DNA of 64,000 bases from Desemzia sp045528445. Lineage in GTDB: Bacteria; Bacillota; Bacilli; Lactobacillales; Carnobacteriaceae. The stretch lies in the NCBI RefSeq assembly GCF_045528445.1, contig NZ_JBGQQU010000007.1, positions 31,990 through 95,989 of the forward strand. Reading direction: 5' to 3'. Both the position numbers and the translations under genes were made by a program. Below the pieces are notes generated by a model, which did not search any database, had not been told where the DNA came from, and worked only from the letters and a program-made list of their open reading frames with translations. Shown here piece after piece: positions 16,922-25,604 of this stretch (its first letter is position 1; every line of letters begins with the position of its first letter).

Positions 16922-17812
16922 TTAATAATGGACAAATTTGCGATTGTAAGCTAACTGCAGAACAGTCACAAGTAAAATAATAACGAATAAGACTACTCCC
17001 GCTGCTGCCGCTTCACCGTAATTGTATTCGGTATAAAATTTTTCATATAAATAGTACACCACTGTCAACGCAGAATTCCCTGGACCAGGTCGGCCTTGGA
17101 ACATCGCATAAACTTCATCAAACACTTTAAAATTATTGATGAACCCCGTAACAGTTACTAAAAACGTTGTCGGACTCAACAATGGAATTGTAATGTTTAA
17201 AAATCGTTGCCACGGACTTGCACCGTCAATCTTAGCCGCTGAATAATAACTCTCATCAATATTGTTCAACCCCACTAAAAAGAGGATGATGTTAAAGCCT
17301 AATCCTTTCCAAACGGACATAATAATCAATCCCAGTAAAGCATAATCAGGATCCGTCAGCCAATTGACTGGATCAATGCCAAACCAGCCTAAAAAGTAAT
17401 TCATCAATCCAAAACGCGTATGGTAAATCCAGTTCCAAACCAATGAAATCGCCACTGTACTGGTTACAAAAGGCAAGAAATAGATGGTTCTGAAAAAACT
17501 GGACAACAGTTTTATCTTGTTCAGCATCAACGCGATAAATAACGATAATGCGATCGATACAGGAACGACTCCCAATACAAAAATGAAGGTGTTTTTTAGG
17601 GCAATATGAAAATTAGGGTCTTGGAAAATCTCCACGAAGTTTCCGATACCATATTCGTTGACGATATCCTGGAAAAAATTGTAATCCGTATAAAAGCTCA
17701 TCGCCAAAGATTTAAAAATCGGGTAAATATTGAATGTCAGCATAACGATCAACATGGGGGCTAAGTACATATAGGCTTTTAAAGAGCTTTTCCAAGTTGG
17801 TTTCTGGATCAT
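16922..17812 (-). CDS. Carbohydrate ABC transporter permease (UgpA/MalF-like)
   Basis: 296 residues with six membrane segments and the EAA-loop motif (SYYSAAKIDGASPWQRFLN). Partner permease of the gene at 16084-16905. The start codon overlaps the ATPase stop (ATGA), indicating translational coupling. Confidence 0.9.
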   Translation of the reverse strand: MIQKPTWKSSLKAYMYLAPMLIVMLTFNIYPIFKSLAMSFYTDYNFFQDIVNEYGIGNFVEIFQDPNFHIALKNTFIFVLGVVPVSIALSLFIALMLNKIKLLSSFFRTIYFLPFVTSTVAISLVWNWIYHTRFGLMNYFLGWFGIDPVNWLTDPDYALLGLIIMSVWKGLGFNIILFLVGLNNIDESYYSAAKIDGASPWQRFLNITIPLLSPTTFLVTVTGFINNFKVFDEVYAMFQGRPGPGNSALTVVYYLYEKFYTEYNYGEAAAAGVVLFVIILLVTVLQLAYNRKFVHY

Positions 17813-18864
17813 TGAGCAACCTCCTCCTCCATCAGCAACGCTTGCCCTGCAGCATCAAAGTAAAGGACATCCTTTGCGTCAATCGTCAGATGAAGGGTCT
17901 CACCGATTTGAAATTCCCCTGTTATATTATTGGCAACAATAGCCAGTCCATCTTGGATTAATTTGATCGATGTGTCTTTCCCGATCCGCTCGATATGAGT
18001 GACTTCTCCCGTGTAAAAAGCTTTAGTAGGATCTATTGTTTGGACGATGTTTTCAGGGCGAACACCGATTTTCTTCACTTGCTGCTGGATCATTTCAGGA
18101 AGTTCCAACGTAGAAAGGTTGATCCGCGAATCATCTGCATCAAATGTATTGATGGCTGGATTCCCTAAAAATTCCGCTACAAATAAATTACTTGGGTGCT
18201 CGTAAAGTTTTTGCGGCTCGCTGATTTGTTGAATGTGTCCTTCATTTAATACCATCACATGATCTGAGATGCTCAACGCTTCTTCTTGATCATGAGTCAC
18301 AAAAATAGTGGTAACATTAGTTTCTTGCTGGATACGGCGAATCTCTTCGCGCATCTCGATTCGCAAACGGGCATCTAAATTGGATAACGGTTCATCCATC
18401 AATAAAATATCCGGCTCTTTTGCTAGCGCTCGGGCAATGGCAACTCGCTGCTGCTGTCCACCTGAAAGTTGCTTAGGTTTCTTATGTATGTGGTCTTCGA
18501 TCTGTACAAGCTTGGCTAATTCCAGTGCACGTTCTTTCCGTTGCTTTTTAGGCATCTTTACCATTTTCAACGGGAACATAATATTTTCTAGAACAGACAA
18601 ATGAGGGTACAAGGCGTAATTTTGAAAAACCATGCCCACTTTTCTTTTTACAGCATCTTGCTTGGTGACCTCTTTCTCATTGAAAAATATTTTCCCTTTC
18701 GTAGGAAAGGTTAATCCTGATATCAACATCAAAGTCGTTGATTTTCCACAGCCGCTTGGTCCTAATATAGAAACCAGCGAATGTTCGGGAATAACAAAAT
18801 TCAGATCATGCAATACTTCTTTGTCTCCATAATCCATAGCAATTTCTTCAAAATGAACTTGCAC
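17809..18864 (-). CDS. ABC transporter ATPase, UgpC/MsmK type
   Basis: A 351-residue ATPase: Walker A GPSGCGKST, Q-loop, signature LSGGQQQR, Walker B ILLMDEPLSNLDA, H-loop FVTHDQEEA, and a C-terminal OB/TOBE regulatory domain (about 235-350). It energises the importer encoded downstream. MsmK-type ATPases often serve several sugar importers. The start is GTG at 18864, 8 nt after AGAGG; an upstream GTG (18873) overlaps that ribosome site. First gene of the operon. Confidence 0.9.
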   Translation of the reverse strand: MQVHFEEIAMDYGDKEVLHDLNFVIPEHSLVSILGPSGCGKSTTLMLISGLTFPTKGKIFFNEKEVTKQDAVKRKVGMVFQNYALYPHLSVLENIMFPLKMVKMPKKQRKERALELAKLVQIEDHIHKKPKQLSGGQQQRVAIARALAKEPDILLMDEPLSNLDARLRIEMREEIRRIQQETNVTTIFVTHDQEEALSISDHVMVLNEGHIQQISEPQKLYEHPSNLFVAEFLGNPAINTFDADDSRINLSTLELPEMIQQQVKKIGVRPENIVQTIDPTKAFYTGEVTHIERIGKDTSIKLIQDGLAIVANNITGEFQIGETLHLTIDAKDVLYFDAAGQALLMEEEVAQ

Positions 18865-18910
18865 ACTTTTCACCTCTTATTTTTTCTTTACTGCTTTCCT
18901 ATCCAAAAAC

Positions 18911-18919
18911 ATTGTAACA
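18911..18919 (-). promoter_or_regulatory. Extended -10 promoter of the Ugp-type operon
   Basis: On the minus strand TGTTACAAT fits an extended -10; the -35 is weak. Predicted start near 18904, about 40 nt upstream of the GTG start of the ATPase gene. Confidence 0.4.
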
Positions 18920-19000
18920 AACCAGAATGGATTTGGATACATAAATTTAATGTAAAGTTCGTGATTTAACAAGTTCGTTTGTTTTGTTTTTGTAAACATA

Positions 19001-19181
19001 TTGCTTAAAATGTGCATTTGTTGTATATTGTAGTACTGGAGGCTTTATCTATAAAGCAAGTATATAGGTTTAATAACTATAAATCGTTCGTGTTTAACCG
19101 AGATGTATTTGGATTACTCACAGAAGATTTCACACAATAGAAAAAGGGCTGCCTCTTTTATGAGACAACCCCTTTTCTATC
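19001..19181 (+). ncRNA. Orphan promoter driving a candidate non-coding RNA
   Basis: TTGCTT (19001-19006), a spacer of exactly 17 bp, and TATATT (19024-19029) form a good vegetative promoter. The predicted transcript starts near 19036, carries a GCTTTAT/ATAAAGC hairpin next to GGAGG, and runs into the GC-rich hairpin at 19139-19179. No start codon follows the GGAGG at a usable distance and no open frame of note is present. Confidence 0.35.
19138..19181 (-). terminator. Terminator of the Ser/Glu-rich lipoprotein gene (possibly bidirectional)
   Basis: AGAAAAGGGGTTG and CTC pair imperfectly with GAG and CAGCCCTTTTTCT around TTTTAT-like loop bases. The T-rich arm is on the minus strand just after the lipoprotein stop. 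Confidence 0.65.
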
Positions 19182-19194
19182 GTGCCTATTCATT

Positions 19195-20004
19195 TTATTG
19201 AGGATCAACTACCTCGTATTCACCCGTCATCGGGTCCATTTTCTTAACTTGTTCATTAGACATTGTGAACTCGAACATACCGACCATATTGGACAGTTCT
19301 ACTCCATCTACTTCGTGAGAGTTGCGAATCTCGACTTGATAAGTATCATCATCTAATTTTGAAGTAAAGAATTGATTATTTTCTGGAGAGATTCCAGTTT
19401 GTGCAATGACTTGTTCTAAAACAAAAACCTCTTCTTCTTCAGGAGTTAACGCTGTTTCAACACTTTCTGACTCTTCTGTTTCAGTACTCTCACTGCTGCT
19501 TTCGGATTGAGTGGCTTCTGGTTGACTTGCTTCTTGTTCTTTACTTGCCAACCAAGTTTTAATTTCTTCATCAGAAGCTTCTAGAATATCATTTCCTGTA
19601 GCAGCCGCGTATTCTTGACTGATCAATACAGAATTTCGTTCATCTTTATAAACAGAATTTTCAACTAACTCATAAGTAGGTTCTTCTTTCATCGTTTCAA
19701 CTTGTGCACTGCTGATTTTATCTCTTAAGTCTTGGGCTTTCGCTTCTAAATCAGCATATTCAGAAAGATCATTTTGCAACAATAAATCAATCGTCCCGCC
19801 GGCTTCACTATATTTTCCAGATTCAAACAGAACCACACTGTCATCGTACATATTTTGATAGACTTCTTCTGATTGAGTGACTTCAACACTCGATTGGCTG
19901 TCTGCAGAGCTTGCGTTGCTTGCGCTACCTCCCCCATTTCCACATGCTCCAATAACCAGTGTACTTAGAAAAAGAACTGCTGTTGCAACTTTTTTGTTTC
20001 TCAT
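19195..20004 (-). CDS. Hypothetical Ser/Glu-rich lipoprotein
   Basis: 269 residues. Lipobox VIGAC (Cys21), then a Gly/Ser linker, a helical region (about 50-100) with a weak TPR-like look, a Ser/Glu/Thr-rich linker (about 160-190) and a C-terminal domain of about 75 residues of unknown fold. Predicted outer face of the membrane. I do not recognise the family. Monocistronic, transcribed away from mscL. Confidence 0.65.
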   Translation of the reverse strand: MRNKKVATAVLFLSTLVIGACGNGGGSASNASSADSQSSVEVTQSEEVYQNMYDDSVVLFESGKYSEAGGTIDLLLQNDLSEYADLEAKAQDLRDKISSAQVETMKEEPTYELVENSVYKDERNSVLISQEYAAATGNDILEASDEEIKTWLASKEQEASQPEATQSESSSESTETEESESVETALTPEEEEVFVLEQVIAQTGISPENNQFFTSKLDDDTYQVEIRNSHEVDGVELSNMVGMFEFTMSNEQVKKMDPMTGEYEVVDPQ

Positions 20005-20239
20005 GATATAGCCTCCTTGTTTCCATTATTTTAAAGCTAATACATTGGTAAACACAATTCATCAGCTTAGACACTCAGTGTTTATTCCTTTACAGAAGCA
20101 AACTCTGAATCCCTTGATTCAATTATATAATAATAAAACTAAATTACTATTAAAATTTGCTATCCCTTTCTATAAACATTCTTCTTGTGAATACAATTCA
20201 TCTAATACTATAATGAATAAAGCAAGGAGGTGGAACAAT

Positions 20240-20647
20240 ATGAAAAATTTTATACAAGAGTTTAAAGAATTTGCTTTTAGAGGGAATGTTCTGGACTTAG
20301 CAATTGGGGTCGTTATCGGTTCAGCTTTTACAGGAATCGTGACTTCACTTGTGGACAACATTATCAGCCCCGTGGTTGGTGCTCTTACCGGCGGATCTGA
20401 TTTATCGAACCTTTCTTTCACGATTGTTGGAGTAGAACTTACTTACGGAGCTTTTATCAGTTCAGTGATCGACTTTTTGATTATTGCATTTGTTATCTTT
20501 CTATTTGTGAAAGTCATCAATAATGCCCAAGGCAAATTCATGAAACAGGTTGAGGAAGAAGAGATAGAGGTGGAAGTACCTCCTTCTGAGCAATATTTAA
20601 AAGAAATCCGTGACTTGCTGGCCAAGGATAAAGGCACTTCTATCTAA
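20240..20647 (+). CDS. mscL: Large-conductance mechanosensitive channel MscL
   Basis: A 135-residue two-helix channel that opens under hypo-osmotic stress. The N-terminal motif FKEFAFRGNVLDLAIGVVIG is the conserved MscL amphipathic helix plus TM1; TM2 is ISSVIDFLIIAFVIFLFVK. The acidic C-terminal bundle (EEEEIEVEVPPSEQYLKEIRDLL) closes the pentamer. The start at 20240 follows AAGGAGG by 8 nt; an upstream in-frame start would add 65 non-conserved residues and is rejected. Confidence 0.97.
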   Translation: MKNFIQEFKEFAFRGNVLDLAIGVVIGSAFTGIVTSLVDNIISPVVGALTGGSDLSNLSFTIVGVELTYGAFISSVIDFLIIAFVIFLFVKVINNAQGKFMKQVEEEEIEVEVPPSEQYLKEIRDLLAKDKGTSI

Positions 20648-20658
20648 TGAACAAAATC

Positions 20659-20696
20659 AAAAGACACTTCACTCAAAATAGAGAGAAGTGTCTTTT
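20659..20696. terminator. Bidirectional terminator between mscL and adhE
   Basis: AAAAGACACTTC pairs with GAAGTGTCTTTT around a 14-nt loop; A- and T-runs on either side serve the convergent genes. Confidence 0.85.
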
Positions 20697-20699
20697 AGC

Positions 20700-23297
20700 T
20701 TAACCTTTATAAGTAGCGTATAAAATTTCTTTCAACTCTGCAATCAATGGTTCTTTTGGATTAGCTGTCGTACATTGATCCTCAAAGGCTAATTCTGCTA
20801 ATCTGTCTGCCGCTTGATCCAGTTGTTTTTTTGTAACTCCTTGCTCTTTCATACTCATCTGAATATTCAGTTTTTTCCCTAATTCGTAGATTTTTTGAAT
20901 CAAAGCTTCTACCAATTCAGCTGTCGTTTCTCCTTTTAACCCAAGGTAACGAGCAATTTCAGCATAATCTTCATCTGCTCGGAAATACTCGTACTTCGGA
21001 AACAATTGATGTTTTGAAGGAGCTTTAGCATTGTAGCGAATTACATGGGGCATCAAGATTGCATTCGCTCTGCCATGTGGAATCTCAAATTCAGCTCCAA
21101 TTTTATGTGCTAAAGAATGATTGATCCCTAAGAAGGCATTTGCAAAAGCCATCCCTGCTAAAGTAGAAGCATTGTGCATTTTTTCGCGGGCCTCTTCAGT
21201 AGCAAAAGCATAGGATTCTTCCAAATATTCAAAAACCAGTTTGATAGCTTGTAAACTAAGGCCTTTTGTATAATCGCTTGCCATAACAGAAACATAGGAT
21301 TCTATTGCATGAGTCAATACGTCCATCCCAGTATCTGCCGTAATGGATTTAGGCACTGTCATCACGAATTGAGCATCAATGATGGCCACATCTGGTGTCA
21401 ACGCATAATCAGCCAGCGGGTACTTCACATTGATCGCGTTATCTGTAATAACGGTAAACGGAGTTACTTCTGAACCAGTTCCTGATGTGGTAGGGATAGC
21501 AACAAATTGTGTTTTTTTCAAATCTGGAATCTTGTACGCTCTCTTACGAATGTCTAAGAATTTTTGTTTTGCACCATCAAAATCAGATTCTGGTTGTTCA
21601 TAGAATAACCACATTCCTTTAGCCGCATCCATAGCCGATCCACCACCTAAGGCAATGATTGTATCCGGTTGGAATTCTCGCATAGCTGCTGTTCCGCGAT
21701 TGACCGTTTCAATAGACGGATTGGGTTCCACATCTGAGAAGATGCGCACAGCTACTGGATTTGAACGTTTCTTCAATTCATTTTCTACAATATCTGCATA
21801 TCCAAATTGCACCATACCAGGATCACACACTACAAATACACGATTCACATTCGGCATTTTTTGCAAGTATTGGACCGAATTTTTTTCAAAGAAAATTTTT
21901 GGCGGTAATTTGAACCATTGCATGTTGTTTCTTCTTTTTGCTACTGTTTTGACATTCAGCAAATTCACTGCAGAAACGTTTGTTGACACGGAATTTCGCC
22001 CATGACTACCGCATCCTAAGGTTAGAGATGGCAGCATGTTGTTGTAAATATCCCCGATGCCCCCTTGCGCAGTAGGTGAATTGACAATCACACGACCGGC
22101 CTTCATTTGTTCTCCAAATTCTGCTGCTAGATCCATACGATTGGTATGGATGGCTGCAGAATGCCCAAGTCCGCCAAGTTCCAACATTTGTTGGCTTAAT
22201 TCAAATCCCTGTGCTGTATCGTTCGCTTTCAGCATAGCTAATACAGGAGATAGTTTTTCTCTTGATAATGGATATTCACTGCCCACTCCATCTAATTCCG
22301 CCACCAATATTTTAGTGCCCTTTGGTGCTTTCAGACCAGCAAGTTTTGCGATGGTGTCTGCCGATTGACCAACGATAGCTGGGTTTACCGCTGTTTTGTC
22401 TTTATTCATCACGGTATTTTCCAGTAAAGCCAACTCTTTTTTAGGCACAATATATACTTGTAGACGTTCGAATTCTGCTTTTACTTCATCATAGATCTCT
22501 TGATCCACGATTACCGCTTGTTCAGAAGCACAAATCATTCCATTATCAAATGTTTTCGACAGAATAATGTCGTTTACAGCCCGCTTGATTTTAGCTGTTT
22601 TTTCAATGTAGCTTGGTACGTTTCCAGGACCTACACCAAGTGCCGGTTTTCCTGTAGAATAAGCCGCTTTTACCATTCCTGATCCCCCAGTAGCCAGTAC
22701 AACCGCAATATCATGGTGATTCATCAGCGTATTCGTGGCTTCTAACGAGGGTGTCTCGATCCATTGAATAATATTCTTTGGTGCCCCTGCTTTTACCGCA
22801 GCTTCATACAATACTCTAGCCGCTTCAGCGGATGATTTTTGAGCACTTGGATGAAAAGCAAAAATAATCGGATTCCTTGTTTTTACAGCAATCATGGCTT
22901 TAAACATCGTTGTAGAAGTTGGATTAGTTACCGGAGTTACTCCGCACACTACTCCGACCGGACTTGCAATCGTCATTAACCCGGCTTGTTCATCATCCTG
23001 AATGACGCCAACTGTTTTATCATTTTTGATATCATGCCAAATGGATTCTGTTGCAAACATATTTTTCACACATTTGTCTTCATAAACGCCACGTTTAGTT
23101 TCTTCCACGGCTAATTTAGCCAAGCGCATATGGTCATTCAGTCCAGCCAACGACATTTGATGGACAATGTAATCAATTTTTTCTTGATTAAAGTCTTCCA
23201 ACTCTGTCAACGCTTTTTTAGCTTTAGTTGTGTACCCTTGAATAACATCCTCAACGGAAACTTCTTTTGTTTTAAATTCTCTTAGCACTTCTTGCAT
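20700..23297 (-). CDS. adhE: Bifunctional acetaldehyde-CoA/alcohol dehydrogenase
   Basis: An 865-residue fusion. Residues 1-430 form an acetylating aldehyde dehydrogenase (catalytic Cys256 in FDNGMICASEQ). Residues about 450-865 form an iron-dependent alcohol dehydrogenase (GGGSAMDAAKGMW NAD site; metal histidines in AFLGINHSLAHKIGAEF and IPHGRANAILMPHVIRYNA). It reduces acetyl-CoA to ethanol and regenerates two NAD+, typical of mixed-acid fermentation, and assembles into spirosomes in relatives. AAGTTTGGAGGAATAG precedes the start. No convincing Rex operator was found upstream. Confidence 0.97.
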   Translation of the reverse strand: MQEVLREFKTKEVSVEDVIQGYTTKAKKALTELEDFNQEKIDYIVHQMSLAGLNDHMRLAKLAVEETKRGVYEDKCVKNMFATESIWHDIKNDKTVGVIQDDEQAGLMTIASPVGVVCGVTPVTNPTSTTMFKAMIAVKTRNPIIFAFHPSAQKSSAEAARVLYEAAVKAGAPKNIIQWIETPSLEATNTLMNHHDIAVVLATGGSGMVKAAYSTGKPALGVGPGNVPSYIEKTAKIKRAVNDIILSKTFDNGMICASEQAVIVDQEIYDEVKAEFERLQVYIVPKKELALLENTVMNKDKTAVNPAIVGQSADTIAKLAGLKAPKGTKILVAELDGVGSEYPLSREKLSPVLAMLKANDTAQGFELSQQMLELGGLGHSAAIHTNRMDLAAEFGEQMKAGRVIVNSPTAQGGIGDIYNNMLPSLTLGCGSHGRNSVSTNVSAVNLLNVKTVAKRRNNMQWFKLPPKIFFEKNSVQYLQKMPNVNRVFVVCDPGMVQFGYADIVENELKKRSNPVAVRIFSDVEPNPSIETVNRGTAAMREFQPDTIIALGGGSAMDAAKGMWLFYEQPESDFDGAKQKFLDIRKRAYKIPDLKKTQFVAIPTTSGTGSEVTPFTVITDNAINVKYPLADYALTPDVAIIDAQFVMTVPKSITADTGMDVLTHAIESYVSVMASDYTKGLSLQAIKLVFEYLEESYAFATEEAREKMHNASTLAGMAFANAFLGINHSLAHKIGAEFEIPHGRANAILMPHVIRYNAKAPSKHQLFPKYEYFRADEDYAEIARYLGLKGETTAELVEALIQKIYELGKKLNIQMSMKEQGVTKKQLDQAADRLAELAFEDQCTTANPKEPLIAELKEILYATYKG

Positions 23298-23518
23298 ATT
23301 CCTATTCCTCCAAACTTTGTTATCTATTTCACATATGATATTACCTCATTTTTTTTAGAAAGTAAATCATTTTATGTGATTAAATTCGCTTATTTTAAAC
23401 TTCTATTTTCGAACTAAAAAATGTTATAACAGGATCGACGAATAATTAGTACAGTTGTTTTGTTAATAATTGAGCATATATGGTCTGTATTTTTTCTCTA
23501 AGTGCTTTTAAAATTAAA

Positions 23519-23563
23519 CAAAAAAATCCATTTAATTAGACAGAAAATTAAATGGATTTTTTG
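23519..23563 (-). terminator. Intrinsic terminator of the rsmI operon
   Basis: AAAAAATCCATTTAATT pairs with AATTAAATGGATTTTTT around an 8-nt loop; T-run on the minus strand. Confidence 0.9.
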
Positions 23564-23571
23564 CTCTTCTT

Positions 23572-24453
23572 TTAATTTATCTCATGATAGTGTGAATAAA
23601 CTTCCTGCTTTTTCATAGCGCGTATTTTAGCCACTTCTTTAATAGCCTCTTTACTGCGCAGGCGTTGTTCCTCCATGACTTGTGTAACATGCTCTCTGAC
23701 TGTCCATTTTTGCCAACTCATATCTTCTTCCGGACACAAGGAGCTTTCGCTGTTTCCTTCAACAATCACACAAAATTCTCCACGAATCTCTGTGTTTTGC
23801 GCCCATTCCTGAACTTCTTCTATCGTCCCTCGAATAAATTCTTCGTACCGCTTCGTCAACTCACGACATAAAACGATCTTTCTAGTTTCGCCTAATACCG
23901 TGCTCATATTCTTCAGCACTTCTTTCAACCGGTGCGGGGATTCATACAAGATGAACGTTTCCGGCCGCAAATTCAATTCTTCTAGCGCTTCTACTTGATC
24001 TTTCTTTTTACGCGGCAAAAAACCGTAAAAATAAAATGGTTGTGGACTCAAACCTGAAGCGATCAATGCTGTCAGAGCTGCATTTGCTCCAGGAAGTGGC
24101 ACGACCGAAATACCTGCTTCAATACAAGCTACTACTAAATCATGTCCAGGGTCGCTAATAGAAGGCATGCCCGCATCACTTACTTGAGCGATATCCTGTC
24201 CGTCTTCCAACCGATCGATCAATTGGCCGATCCGTTCTTGGGAATTGTGTTCATGAAAACTGATTTGACTCGTATGGACATCAAAATGATTCAATAATTT
24301 TTGCGTATTTCGCGTATCTTCTGATGCAATCAAATCGACTTCTTTTAAAAGACGGATCGCCCGAAACGTCATATCTTCTAAATTCCCTATCGGAGTAGGA
24401 ACGAGATACAATGTCCCAGTGGATTGCGGCTCAAAACTCTTTTGCTGAAACAT
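23572..24453 (-). CDS. rsmI: 16S rRNA 2'-O-methyltransferase RsmI
   Basis: Methylates the 2'-O of C1402 in 16S rRNA using SAM. 293 residues of tetrapyrrole-methylase fold: LYLVPTPIGNLEDMTFRA, ASEDTRNT, QVSDAGMPSISDPG and PLPGANAALTALIASGL are the family motifs. Last gene of the yabB-yazA-rsmI group; its start overlaps the GIY-YIG gene by 23 nt. Confidence 0.95.
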   Translation of the reverse strand: MFQQKSFEPQSTGTLYLVPTPIGNLEDMTFRAIRLLKEVDLIASEDTRNTQKLLNHFDVHTSQISFHEHNSQERIGQLIDRLEDGQDIAQVSDAGMPSISDPGHDLVVACIEAGISVVPLPGANAALTALIASGLSPQPFYFYGFLPRKKKDQVEALEELNLRPETFILYESPHRLKEVLKNMSTVLGETRKIVLCRELTKRYEEFIRGTIEEVQEWAQNTEIRGEFCVIVEGNSESSLCPEEDMSWQKWTVREHVTQVMEEQRLRSKEAIKEVAKIRAMKKQEVYSHYHEIN

Positions 24454-24805
24454 CTGCTGTTTCCTCCTTAGTGTTTAACATTTCCATATTCACCACACAT
24501 GCTGAATCTGCGGAAAGAGGAAATTCAACTCCTTGTTGCATCAAGTACTGTATTTTTCGTTTGCGCGTTTGCTGTTTAAACGCATATTCTGCCTTAGTGG
24601 CTTCGCTTCTTGTAGCAAATGCTTCCGCATAGACCATATGCACCGGACGCCTTTTAACAGGTTTGGTGTATTTGGCCCCAGTGCCAGAATTATGTTCCTC
24701 TTCACGCCGTTTTAATTCTGTGGTATAGCCGCCATAAAAGGTGCCGTCATTGCAATACAAGACATAGAAATAACTAATGGTGTTCTTTTCCAAATAACAT
24801 AGCAC
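24431..24805 (-). CDS. GIY-YIG nuclease family protein (YazA/YhbQ-like)
   Basis: 124 residues with an N-terminal GIY-YIG fold: the canonical motif reads FYVLYC...FYGGYT, followed by conserved Arg and Glu (ELKRREEEHNSGTGAKYTK). A C-terminal extension of about 35 residues is not part of the domain. Relatives are structure-specific nuclease-like proteins of uncertain cellular role. Overlaps both neighbours, in the conserved order yabB-yazA-rsmI. Confidence 0.85.
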   Translation of the reverse strand: MLCYLEKNTISYFYVLYCNDGTFYGGYTTELKRREEEHNSGTGAKYTKPVKRRPVHMVYAEAFATRSEATKAEYAFKQQTRKRKIQYLMQQGVEFPLSADSACVVNMEMLNTKEETADVSAKEF

Positions 24806-25532
24806 TCACTTCCGGTAAATAATGGTTCTCTTCATCATAAACAATCAATGGAGGCAGCACGCGGAATCCCGTATCTTTTCCATCTTTGATACCTTCGATC
24901 AAAATTGTATTGGCTTCTTTCCCAATTTTTGGATAAACAAACCGCAATTTTTTAGGCGCCAAGCGATGAGCTTTCATTGTTTCTAAAATCTCCAACAATC
25001 GGTCTGGGCGATGGACAAAATAAGCTTTTCCATTCATTTTCAATAATCCGCTAGTCACTTTCATCACTTCGTCTAAATTCGTATGTAATTCATGACGCGC
25101 AATAGCCAAATGCTGGTTCGGATTACGAGTGCTTTTTTCGGTAGCTGCAAAATAAGGCGGATTACAAGTCACTACGTCTACAGAATCATGTTTGATCCAA
25201 TTTGCAGCATCTCCTATTGCCCCATTAATAATGGACACCTTTGTTTCCAACTGATTCATCTGAATACTTCTTTCAGCCATGTTTGCTAAACGTTTTTGCA
25301 ATTCGATTCCAATGATCGGGCTTTTCGTCTTTTGACTTAAGATCAGTCCAATAACTCCATTCCCCGCACATAAATCGACAACTTTTCCTTTATGATGCTT
25401 TGGAACTTGAGCAAAATCAGCTAATAAAATAGCATCCAGTGAAAAAGAAAATACAGAAGGACTTTGGATAATATCCAAGTCTTGACTGATAATTCGATCT
25501 ACTCGTTCGTCACTTTGTAGCAACTGGTCCAT
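24774..25532 (-). CDS. trmN6: tRNA1(Val) (adenine(37)-N6)-methyltransferase
   Basis: A class I SAM methyltransferase of about 252 residues (YabB). SAM-binding motif VVDLCAGNGVIGLIL and the adenine-N6 motif NPPY (in VVTCNPPYFAA). The N-terminal segment IIQSPSVFSFSLDAILLADF is typical of YabB. ATG at 25532 is preferred over an in-frame GTG at 25541, which lies only 3 nt after AAGGA. Overlaps the GIY-YIG gene. Confidence 0.9.
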   Translation of the reverse strand: MDQLLQSDERVDRIISQDLDIIQSPSVFSFSLDAILLADFAQVPKHHKGKVVDLCAGNGVIGLILSQKTKSPIIGIELQKRLANMAERSIQMNQLETKVSIINGAIGDAANWIKHDSVDVVTCNPPYFAATEKSTRNPNQHLAIARHELHTNLDEVMKVTSGLLKMNGKAYFVHRPDRLLEILETMKAHRLAPKKLRFVYPKIGKEANTILIEGIKDGKDTGFRVLPPLIVYDEENHYLPEVSAMLFGKEHH

Positions 25533-25604
25533 GCACGTCACACATCCTTCATTCAGTATACTTTTTTTATTATAGCATAATGCAGCTCTCCGTTTTAAGG
25601 AAGT

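Noticed and set aside
23298..23571. Rex operator upstream of adhE
   Set aside because: Only half-sites such as TGTGAAA and TGTGATTAAATTCGC were seen; none matches the full inverted repeat well enough.
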